DNA from: Sipunculus nudus
Taxonomy: Eukaryota; Annelida; Sipuncula; Golfingiida; Sipunculidae
NCBI GenBank assembly: GCA_026874595.1
Contig: CM049322.1
Location: 59,276,886-59,340,885 of the forward strand
Length of the DNA: 64,000 nt
Reading direction: 5' to 3'
Shown here: one piece after another, positions 12,731 through 22,804 of the stretch
Layout of the letters: each line of letters opens with the position of its first letter
How positions within the stretch are numbered: position 1 is the stretch's first letter
Translations under genes and position numbers: made by a program
Notes under the pieces: model-generated
Told to the model about the DNA's origin: nothing
The model's database searches: none
Seen by the model: the letters and a program-made list of their open reading frames with translations, nothing else

Positions 12731-12888
12731 ATTTTCATAAATATGAATTCAATATACCATGATGGCAGGTCTCTACTTTACGGAATCATGTGGCACTGAT
12801 AATAATTTGGGGGCGTATTCAGTTATTTTTGCCTTTTAGAACCTGTTTCCCCGTATCGGCATTGGAAAAAGACTCTTTCTCAGTTTAA
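11259..12888 (+). CDS. Small secreted/type I membrane protein gene, copy 1 (five or six exons)
   Basis: Family not recognised. The hand-built model has coding exons 11259-11319, 11629-11679, 11765-11866, 12247-12312, 12541-12648 and a tiny last exon 12884-12888, giving 130 codons plus stop. Introns begin GT and end AG, and every junction falls after the first base of a codon (phase 1). Exon 1 encodes a signal peptide (MRAVLFGVCFVLSCVAYA). The ectodomain carries sequons NHT, NIT and NTT, and three cysteines in exon 3 (VCL and FCGC). Exon 5 encodes a membrane segment around IAVPGGSLFFLACIIIYCC. The last splice is tentative: the exon 5 donor is a strong GTAAGT and the acceptor follows TTTCTC. 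Without it, the frame runs through a (TA)n tract to a stop at 12738-12740. The spliced end matches copy 2 in length. The product is probably a glycosylated cell-surface protein anchored at its C-terminus, and the cysteines at the membrane edge could be acylated (inference). Function is unknown. Confidence 0.68.
12674..12728. repeat. (TA)n microsatellite just after the exon 5 donor of gene copy 1
   Basis: Begins 26 bp after the GTAAGT donor at 12649. Length change here would alter the read-through form of the protein but not the spliced form. Confidence 0.95.
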
Positions 12889-14051
12889 CGGTCATCACTA
12901 GAAATAATATATTCCTACATAACATATAACATTGACATATGCTCCCAGATTAATGTCAATACATAATTAATTCTGTTATGTTTTTTCGTCAGTACGATGT
13001 AATCTTTAGAGTTTGTCAGATTTTTGACTTTCCAACTCGGTGGGGAACAGTGGCATATGACAAACGTAAACTGATTGACACATGGGTGACCATAGTGTTT
13101 GGGTTTTAAAATTTAAAAAAAAATGATCATTGATTTAATGAAAACTGAAATGCTATCTAAGTCGTTTCTCATCCACTGATAACGCTTTGGTGGCCTTGGT
13201 TTTTGTATGTATTTGATGAATTTATAACTTATATTGTTGATCATTGATTTGATTTCACTGACATTCTGTCTTAGTTGTTTCTGGCCACAACGGTCTATTG
13301 ATCTTACTTGGTCCTTTATATACCACTATTGCCCTATCGCGATTTAACACCATTTTCAGAAATTAGACTATAGTGACCCATTGTTCCCATTATATATTCT
13401 AACGCAGCATGATTTTAGCAGTATTATTTGTTGCGCTGAAAACAGCCAACATTAAAGCGAACTATACAGTCATCATCACTGTGAATAATTGCTACCGTTC
13501 AAGCCATTGTCGTTAGTTCTCATCTCAAAGTCAAGTCAAATTGGTCTTCATGAAGTATTGGCATGTCAGCAGGATAACCCCAGAAGTTTTATTGGAACTG
13601 GTTCAATAATAGTAGGAAACAGTAACATATGAATACCACAAACTAAGGAATAGTTAGGTCACTTTGGGCTCTACTTTTGTGACGCGGAAAATGTTTCATC
13701 ATATGCAAATCAGAACAGAGAACATAAAATATTAGAAGTGACCATCACATGTAAACACAGGGCCAAGCACCGGCAGTGCAAGTTTTTCGACATTTCCCAA
13801 ACAAACCTAATAGCCACCTACACAACGACAAGCTCAACGATTCCAGTAGCCCAAGTTTAACCAGCTTATTTAAAGGAATTAAATACACATATGCTTATTT
13901 CAGTCTGTACCTGAGGAGTGAGCCCAGCTGATAAACTATTCTGCAGTTCACAATTATGAAATCAACATATATATAGTACTTTATTACTGCTCCCCTGCAT
14001 GGCAGAGCGATTTCTCTTTAATGTATTGAACATGTACGTGTATTACATTGT

Positions 14052-14126
<75 letters not shown>

Positions 14127-14474
14127 CTAGGAAACTAACACCATTTTTTCTTAAATTATTCCCCATTTACAATTTGCATAATTTCACAGTTTGATCGGAA
14201 TTGGTTAGGACTTTGTGAAAAGGAGCATGTGGCTCCATTGAACTGAAATTTTAGTCCCTTTCTCATTTTTACCGCCAACTCGATTCCATCGAAATGCTAT
14301 CTTTAGTATTTTTGGCATACAAATAAATCGCTTTTATACTGTATACCAAGTTTATATTAAGTTCTTATTTCAGCCATTCTGACCAGGTTAAGCTGCAACT
14401 CGGTTATTGTTCTATATATCCTCATTGATGTTATTCAAAATCATACCAAACTGTGAAGTTTCACCTTTGGTTTA
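12889..14474. other. Intergenic after gene copy 1
   Basis: AT-rich, with one (TA)n tract. No coding signal. Confidence 0.55.
14056..14124. repeat. (TA)n microsatellite
   Basis: TA run of about 68 bp; causes a Tyr/Ile minus-strand frame. Confidence 0.95.
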
Positions 14475-14685
14475 AATGTCACGTTAAGGCCCACGCCTTC
14501 GTCTACGCCGCGATGCACTGCAAGAGCTGCAAAGCTTAAAAAAGTTTAACATTCTTCCCTTTGCAGTGCCGCAACTATGCCCATCCCTTTATTGAGTAAA
14601 GTATTTCAGCACTGACCTGCAATGTGCGGCGTGCTGTACGGTGCATCTAAGCGTCGATATGGCAGGGCTTTTAATGTGAACGTTA
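14475..14685. mobile_element. Possible 210-bp non-autonomous TIR element
   Basis: The ends TCACGTTAAGGCCC and (reverse-complemented) TCACATTAAAAGCCC form imperfect inverted repeats. The interior holds CTTTGCAGTGCCGCAA and a GTGCGGCGTGC run resembling the module at 34855-34975. No target duplication could be called. Confidence 0.4.
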
Positions 14686-15409
14686 GTCATAACTTGCTCT
14701 TTATATGACTTTTATCTTAGCTTTCGCATCCAATATACATTTCTTTATGCAAATGCATCAGCATCTAGTTACAATGTTTACAGCTTGACATTAGCCTTGT
14801 CATTTTGAATAGGATATAGCGAATCAAGATTATTTTACAAACTCCAAAAATTCTATATAATTGAAATATATTAATATGGGAGCACATTGGTTTATAGTTA
14901 TGTTTTGTTGGTTTTTAGATAAGAAATAACTAAAGGATCCAACAGCCTAAATGGACACCCGAGATCCGCTGATCCTCTAGAATAATGTTATGTACCATCA
15001 TGGACCGTGTATCCTATATAAGAGACAAATATATATAAACATGTCATGGCTGTTTCCTTTTATGTTTTTGAGTTAATTAGTGTTTGCTCAAATCTGTGAC
15101 TCGTATAGAGAACTCATAGAATAAGTTAAGTTAAACATATCATATATTAAATGCAATAACATTATCAATCGATTACTTGTGTTTAACTTTATATGATGAT
15201 TAATGTGCTATACTTGAAAGCAAGCAGTAATAAGTATAATGGATAAGTGCTAAACAATGAGAACATAATTTGGAAACGATGATTCAGTAGCGTCTGTCAA
15301 GAGCGCGATACATTATACATATATGTATATGGAAATTAATAAATAATAAATGTCCATGTATGACGGCCGTACCTTTGTGTCAATACGGACATGCTTAAAG
15401 CTTTATTCT

Positions 15410-15735
15410 ATTAAAGAGAATTTCTACCTTTCGCGCATGGTTAAAAATTTTAAAGCATTTTTAAATGAGATTACATTTTCTTTCTTGCGAATAAACGCGG
15501 GGAGCCTGTCCCATTCTTTACACGCAAGTTGAAGGAAAGGTCGTTGGCACTGGTCTTTTCTGAACAGCGGTACATGTATTATGTCAAACTTTACGTAGAT
15601 TACATTCTGTGGACTCCGAAATGTCTGTGTTTGGCAGCAACTCGCACAAGCAAGGGGGAGCAAGGGCATTCACCAATCTGTAAAAGAGAACTAATCTTGC
15701 AAACATTCTTCTTGACGATAACGTTGGCCCAATTT
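15410..15735 (-). pseudogene. 3' end of a non-LTR retrotransposon reverse transcriptase, frameshifted
   Basis: Reading the minus strand, one frame gives ARLVLFYRLVNALAPPCLCE and continues to an NLRK block. After a frame change the text continues VPLFRKDQCQRPFLQLACKE, then WDRLPAFIRK, then a final SFKNALK block near 15430. This order (a hydrophobic tail helix, NLR, FR, W-x-x-LP-x-x-IR, FK-x-x-LK) is the usual carboxy-terminal tail of reverse transcriptase ORFs in Jockey/CR1/RTE-like elements; the clade cannot be chosen from this piece. The RT catalytic domain is not present upstream, so it is a 5'-truncated, broken copy. Confidence 0.65.
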
Positions 15736-16448
15736 AATTCATTATATAACTTCGATGTACCAGCTCAATAATGTAAAGCATTAGTAATCAAAACATTTTT
15801 GATAAACGAAGGAGTGGACCGGTCATGGTTAACTAAGTGACTGAAAACATTTGAAGTGTTATTAGCTGGCTTTACTTTGGCACTTATCGAACTTTGGGTT
15901 GACATGCACGCTATAAGGTATAATGTATTGTCTAAGAAAGACTAGGTCCCTTGGAGCAAGTCAACATTGCACGCTTTTTAATGAATACCATTTAATCTTT
16001 GTGGATTGAGAAGATTTTGCTGGATTTTTTCCCAGGCCTACCTGCTACCGGGATCACACGAGGAGGGCTACCTCCTGTGACCCCTCTCACGTGGCCTGAT
16101 ATGTTTGAGTAGACATGTACCGTGGTGGCTTCGTGAGGCCTATGTCGACACAGCGTACTGCCGCACACGGTCGCAAGATGTCATTGCCTTACATGGAGCC
16201 GGGGCCTCTGACAAATAGTCATCAATATATGTATTATGTGACAGATGCAAAGAAAATATCAACCAAATTCGTGAAGTGCGGTACACGTTGAATAACAAAC
16301 CATTTCTCTTTGTAAAAGCATGATTTATTTGTTCATGTGGATTTTAATCATAAGGTTACAGTACTTTTACACACATTCTTTCAGTGCAATGCCCCTAATG
16401 CGAATCATTGATAACTGAAAAGATTTTTTTTTTGTAAAACCTAAGTTC

Positions 16449-16525
16449 ATGATATATACAAATTATGTATACATAATACATAATATATATACATAATATA
16501 CATATACATAATATATATACCGATA
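16449..16525. repeat. TACATAATATA-type low-complexity repeat
   Basis: Imperfect tandem of TATACATAATA words. Confidence 0.8.
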
Positions 16526-16614
16526 TCATAAATACATACAATGGAAATCAGTTTTTTTTGTGAAAACAGTAGCAATTATGACCATGTTCTATAAGCATAC
16601 ATAAAGTAGACATT

Positions 16615-16660
16615 GGGTGGGAGGTAGCTTGGTGGTAAAGGCGTTGGACGTCGGAATGTG
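16615..16660 (+). mobile_element. Possible truncated tRNA-SINE head
   Basis: TAGCTTGGTGGTAAAGGCGT resembles a tRNA 5' half with an A box and D-loop. No B box follows within the expected distance. Either a truncated SINE or a chance match. Confidence 0.3.
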
Positions 16661-17299
16661 TGCCTCAATGGCAAAATTGTTAAAACTTGTAATAGAACCT
16701 ATGATATTCGCTCTAATGCCCTAACGGCAGGTTATGACAACTTGATTATTCCTTACTCCGTGCATATAAAACCTGAAATCAGAAAGGCTTAGTATTTAAT
16801 AACATATCGTTCTTATCAGATGAATACCTTCATCCTCACTCAACAGAGAGTGCTACCCACAAGACATGGGCATATCCTTTAAACAACCTTGAGCATACAT
16901 AATGAATAAAGCAAACAAAATATTTAAAACGCAGATCGCTAAAATAGTATCACATAAATGTTATTGAAAATTAGATGGCACACGTAACCGAAAGAGACAG
17001 AGTACCAGTTTAAATTCCAGTAATAAGACAAATCAGGATTTTCAAAATATCTTAAGTAAATCTGTTTAAATTGAAATCAAAGAAAAGTAACGAAAAAAAA
17101 TAAAAATTGACAACGGATTACACGATTATGCGTTCACCTTTGTGTGTGCTGACGCAACGTGATGTTATGGAGGAGTCTTTATTGAAGATGTGACACAACA
17201 GGCAGGGGCGGTGGTTAAGATAATCGAAGCAGAAAGTTTCCGGGAAATAGTTATGTCATGTTAAGCCGAAAAAGACCAATGATTCATCTCCAAATGCAA

Positions 17300-17338
17300 T
17301 TATATTATTATTATTATTATTATTATTAATATTATTCA
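17300..17338. repeat. (ATT)n microsatellite
   Basis: About ten ATT units with one interruption. Confidence 0.9.
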
Positions 17339-18063
17339 TTGGTAAAGCTCTTGTCTAGTGAACCATCTAATGCAATAATATAATATAATAAAACTGCGGT
17401 TTTATATACCAGTTGAAGTGTGTTTATGTAACACCCGTGTAAAATCAACTGACCGTAGACAAATATAGCTGTCAGATTCGTCAAGAATCGTTTAATTTAA
17501 TATACAAAGTGACAGCTCTATAAATTTGTTATATTATCATTTACATACAGTAGGTATGTTAGTTATGCTAGCGTAAATGCGTAAGGTAAATCATCACACA
17601 CGTTGTTTGGGATCACAACATGCTTTGCTTGGATTCATTTTTGACCTAAACTTTTATCTTGCAATTACATCATTTATTGCATAAAGCTTTCTAACCTATC
17701 AAAATTACCTTTTTGGCCATTAAAATATATATTGTAAACAGATAAAGCACTGTTCTAACACTAGCAGAGCCGATAAATTCCTACCAGATAAACGATACAT
17801 GAGTTCATCGATACAAAATAAAAAAAAAGTATTTATTGTACGTGAATTGTACAAAAGTCATGTGACTTAATGCAAAGCACCCTAAACAGTCCAAAGGTTC
17901 AGCTCGAAGGTCTTGAGGGGTGGTGGAAAACGAGGACATGGAGAAAACCACTGATCTTGAAAGGGCTACTAAAACCTGCCTAAAACCTCGGGGATAAAAC
18001 ACGCTTCGGGTCGCTAGTGGTGAGTAGCAAGAGGATTACCTTTCGACTGTCCTGCCCCATAGA

Positions 18064-18065
<2 letters not shown>

Positions 18066-18152
<87 letters not shown>

Positions 18153-18155
18153 TAT
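18066..18155. repeat. (TA)n microsatellite
   Basis: TA tract of about 90 bp with two G interruptions. Confidence 0.95.
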
Positions 18156-18771
18156 GATTAATTTTTCTTTTTTACAATAAAAGATATTTGTACCATTTAT
18201 AATTATTCCAGAAGATGAGCCTATTTAGGAAAAATTCGAGTTTTGGCCTGTTAAGTGTATATTTTATCCTCGGTGAAATATGATTTGCTTTTACTCAGTA
18301 ATATGGCAACCCTTGTTAATCTGGTGTTTTATCCAATATGTGGAAGGCCCAAAGAACCGTTGATAAGCTTTGCCGGTATACTGTTTTGTTTTGTTGTGCT
18401 TTCTGACTACGTCCAACTGTTACATGCGATGTGCAAAAAACTCGACATTTCATTTATGTCGCTTATGCTACCAAAAGGAAAGACCAAACATCGCTGGGTA
18501 GCACTATCTTAAAAAGATATTTCCTCACCCTGAGTGTTTTGTACTCGATTAAAACAAACCCAAATGTTTATTTGAAAATAATGAATATGTTACAGGGCCT
18601 TCCGTGTGTGTTTGTGTTTTCCTATTTACTCGAACCATGTATGCACCTTGTCTAGGCAGTCTATTTTAACAAAAACACTAAGTGATTCTTTGAAGGGAAT
18701 ATCCAAACAACATACGCAATCCAGTAATTATAGGACGGTGCTTGTCCCCATGGCCACCGAATAACATAGAC

Positions 18772-18802
18772 TTCTGACGTTATGAAATTGGCGAAGTGTC
18801 AA
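18772..18802 (+). promoter_or_regulatory. CRE-like block upstream of membrane-protein gene copy 2
   Basis: TTCTGACGTTATGAAATTGG followed by CGAAGTGTCAA, matching 9851-9884 with a few changes. The CRE core is altered to TGACGTTA. It lies about 380 bp before the gene copy 2 start codon. Confidence 0.3.
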
Positions 18803-19179
18803 GACTATTATTTGAAGCGTGTTTGCTGACTGCTTAAGTCCATTAGAATTCCATCATATATGTTGTCTGTTGTCTGGACCTTCTTTTGCTGAGGTATGGC
18901 TTGTTTAACATTGATTCGTTTATCTGTATTCTCAAAGCCATATAAAATCCTGGATGGTTTAAATACAGTTACCATCCTCAGCTGTGTATCTGTTTGTTTT
19001 TTATCATCTTTCAAAACATGTTAAACGATTTTTTAAAAATCTTCGTTTTCCTACTTTGTTCAGTGAACACTTTTTGTTGAAGCATGTCTGCCTTGTTTCA
19101 ATGTTAAACATAATTTTTTAAAATAATAAATAATATACAATACATATTTATTAATGCAGGGAATCGTTTTCGTTCTAAG

Positions 19180-22100
19180 ATGTATATCAAGATGTATGTT
19201 CCTGCATGTTGGATGTTATTCCTGCTTTGCTTCTCACACGCGAGTATGATATTTGAATATTAAATATCTAGAACATCAAAACAGCCACATGTAATTAAAA
19301 AAAATGTTATTAACGAGAATAATGATCGGCACGTATAATAGTGACACGGAAAGATATGATTAATCTTCCAAGAAATGTGTTTGTTATTTACACATAGTAT
19401 TATATATACAATATGTTGCATTGTATTCATATGGTTGTAAACAACACATCATCTTAACATTAAGCTACGCTTGGTGAATTAGCACAAAAGGATACATGTG
19501 AACTCACATCCTAAACTGAAACTCCGTCTTTATAGGAACGAGTCATTTTCGAGGCAAGTTGGCTGCTTCCAGTAACTTCATAGAACCATATTTATATTCA
19601 TGCGGTCAGAAATTCAACAAACATGCATAGAGGTTTTCTAATTAATCGAGTTAAAATATATACGGCATTTGAGCTACTAAAGTGCGCACGCGCGTAAAGG
19701 TGAACGATTTTATTAGCTCTTTGCCTGCCACATTTTTGGCAAAGATATTTAGCTGGGTAGTACCCGAGACAACACGACTCAGGCCCTTATTTTAGACTGG
19801 TGAGCCTAACTTATATCAAGGTACAAGGCACATCGATGAATGTATCTCAGTAGTTACAATATATTGCATTGCATTCATATGGTAGTAAACAACACATTAT
19901 CTTAACATTAAGCTACGATTGATGAATTAACACAAAAGGATACATGTGAACTCGCATCCGAAACTGAAACTCCGTCTCTGTAGGAACGAGTCATTCTCGA
20001 AGCAAGCTGGCTGCATCCAGTAACTCCATTTAACCATATTTGTATTCCTGCGTTTAAAAATTAAACAAACATGCATAGAGCTTATCCAAATTACCGATTT
20101 AAAATGTCAGGTGATTTTAGAAGGTATTAAAGGCGTCAGAAATGACCTAATAAAGCCTACAAGTGCGTTCCTCGCTGAAGGATGTAACGGCACCCTGACA
20201 ACCAGTGCGCTTGTTGTAGACTATCCACTGTCAGTTGCCGGAATAGATCTAACAGGGTTTGAGTGCAACATAATCGCGCAATATGGTATTTGACGTTTTA
20301 GTTGCCGAGCAAATTGTGCGACTGCTACATACTGTCGCCTTAAACATCTTTGCGTTTTGAACTGTTTGCATCATCAAAAGTTACTGCGCCCGCTTAACAA
20401 TTATAATGTCTAATTTGTATGTTAAGATACAAGCTGTTAAACCATTTAATCAAATTGCTTCTAATATACCATGTGCACGTAAGTAGGCCTGCTAGTTACT
20501 GTAGATTTGCTGCAGGGAAATACAATATAAGTTGTTTCTCATTGTTCAGTTCTCCAACATGAATACTGTAAAACTTTTGTAATTGGTCATATACTTCATT
20601 TGGAGGTAATACGTCCACTCAAAACTCATTTATCCATAGACTAAGATATATTAAGTGATTCATCACCCATTGTATAAAATCCAATTACATCATTTTTATA
20701 CAATTAAGTTTAACAGTATGTAGTGTCTGGTTAAGTTGATATAAGGTTATTACTATTATGTGGACATTAAGATTGGATCACGTATGTACAGGGCTTTGTA
20801 ATCACTTAAGAGTGAATACAATATTCGTCTAAGTGAGGGTAGTATAATGTTAATAAGTCCTATACGCTGTGCTTTGCCGCAAAAAGGAAAACATCCAGTT
20901 AAACTTAAGCCCGAAAACTCTCAAACAAAGTGCGAGATAACTTTATATTTATTCCAGTGTCTCCGCCTGGTGCAAGCTTTATCAACACGTGTACATCAGT
21001 AAACAGACAGATACAGAGCTAAATATTAATATATACTACAATGTTCTAAGGAGTACACACTATATATCGTGTATGTTTAACATATTTGTTTTGTGAATTG
21101 GTCAGTTTAATACAGAAATAAAATATAAAATTTAAAAGAATAACACTGAACATCTGATACCCGCTTTCGGTATTGATTCCAATTCTGTTGTCTTTGCTAT
21201 ACAGCTATTTTGCCTTGTATTGCAAAATATCAAACCCGTATACACAAAGCTCAGATAGTCCAGCTCCGAATTATTTAATTTATATTTTTATTTTTATTTA
21301 GTATGCCTCTAGCATTTCTTGCAAAGAAGTATTTTTTCATATTAATCGGCTTAACTCCGGGTTCCGTATGTTCCTCTGCCACAGAAAACGTTAGGTCATG
21401 TATTAAATACTTGCTATTTCAATTCGTAACATTTTATTTTTATCCAATTAGTTGGTACAGAAATAACAAGCGAAGGATTTATTTAAAACGGCTTGCATGT
21501 GTCATTTTGTTATCTTGTAGAGAACGTCGAATTTCAGAGCATGTCTATGCCAACAGTGACATTCCGCGAAGGTAAATTGACAATGTGAGGCTTGGATCTG
21601 TCAAGACTTTAAACTTGTTAACTAAATATGGCATTGTGTCATTATGTAAACAATATCACTTATCAGTAAAATGGGTTATTGCCATGTTAAGTAAAAAGTC
21701 TACTTTTCAAATTTGGTTCTATTCTGTTTTTTTATACTTAATCTTTACTGTTGCATATCATTAGAAAAATCCATATGCCTTTATCTTTTGGTTAATATCA
21801 CTACTTAAATGTGAAGGAATTGTAAATGCTAAACATTTCGTTGGAATTATCTTAAAACAAACCAGTTAAATGTGCATCGAGGTTTTCTAAAATAAGCATT
21901 ATGTTTTATGGTAGCTTTTGTGAACAATGTCACCCTCCAAAACGAAACCGAATCAAGAATAACCAAAGGTAAGTCATCCAAATGTAAAAAAAAAATCTTT
22001 TGTGTGAAATATATACTCATATACGTCAACAGATTAAATGAAAATGCTGCTCGGACGATACAACCATAAGTTTACAAAACAAAAAAAAATATTTGTCACG

Positions 22101-22804
22101 TAGTGTTGGTAGTAATATTTTATTGATTTTTTTCTATAAAATACAATTTTAATGCAAAAAAAATCATGATCTGATTCACAATGGCCATTTTCTATATTTT
22201 ATTTTCATTTACTATTGCATTTCGTTCAATTTTTATATATCAAATGATATGCACTGTAAACAAATGCAAACTATACATTTTTATGTTAGATTATAACTGT
22301 ATTTCTATATAATTTCTTGTTTTTGAAAATATACATATATATTTTTTTTTTCAAATAAAGAGCCCGGGGAGGAAGGCCGAGCGAATACATCAAGTGCCTT
22401 TGGTCTTATATGGGCCATGAAACAAAGCGGTAAATTGCTAAAGTCTAGTATAAATAAATGTAAAATTGATCAAAACGACGAAATTTTGCTGTATAAGTAT
22501 TATGAAAAACGTGTATGATTCTTGTCTTTTGGACGTGTTTTGATCAAACAAAATTAAATCGTTATTCAGATTTATACCTCTTTGCAAACAATTTGAGACG
22601 TTTATACCCTCCTCTTCTTTGCAAGGGCACATAAGTTCATTTGCATGCGCAAGTGGAAAATTTATTTATTATTTATTCCAAAAAGGCAATTCCAGAAGAT
22701 CTTCGTCATCCAGTGATAACAGCGGCATGATCACTATTGGTATTGCCCTGCCGGGCGGAAGTTTATTTTTTATTTCCTGCATTATCGTATGTTGTTGCTG
22801 TTAG
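19180..22804 (+). CDS. Small secreted/type I membrane protein gene, copy 2 (five exons)
   Basis: Paralogue of the gene at 11259-12888; family not recognised. Coding exons are 19180-19243, 21521-21571, 21915-21968, 22361-22429 and 22686-22804, giving 118 codons plus stop, with all introns in phase 1. Exon 1 encodes a signal peptide (VPACWMLFLLCFSHA); a second in-frame ATG at 19192 could also start it. Exon 2 is 51 nt, the same length as in copy 1, and both begin with an AACGTCGA block after the acceptor. Exon 3 carries sequons NVT and NET and shares an N-[IV]-T-[IL]-Q block with copy 1. Exon 4 shares RANT and KQ-x-G. Exon 5 has a serine-rich stretch, then a membrane segment around IALPGGSLFFISCIIVCCCC and a TAG stop directly after the cysteines. 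The segment from TI to CCC is about 68% identical to copy 1. The exon 3 acceptor (TATGGTAG) and exon 5 acceptor (CCAAAAAG) are weak, so those borders are least certain. Confidence 0.68.
19404..19660 (+). repeat. Direct duplicate block, copy A (intron 1 of gene copy 2)
   Basis: About 255 bp sharing long stretches with 19853-20105, for example TTAACATTAAGCTACG and GGATACATGTGAACTC. The two copies are about 450 bp apart in the same orientation and differ by scattered substitutions. Both contain an AG-preceded GGAACGAGTCATT segment that could be a cryptic exon, but no frame could be supported. Confidence 0.75.
19853..20105 (+). repeat. Direct duplicate block, copy B (intron 1 of gene copy 2)
   Basis: Second copy of the block at 19404-19660, same orientation and similar length. 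It is followed by a 60-codon open frame (20111-20293) that has no recognisable homology. Confidence 0.75.

Larger units (their letters stand above)
15736..18065. other. Intergenic, with a GC-rich patch at 16030-16210
   Basis: The patch (CCTACCTGCTACCGGGATCA onwards) is clearly GC-richer than its surroundings and may be a repeat fragment; no family was recognised. The rest is AT-rich without coding signal. Confidence 0.45.
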
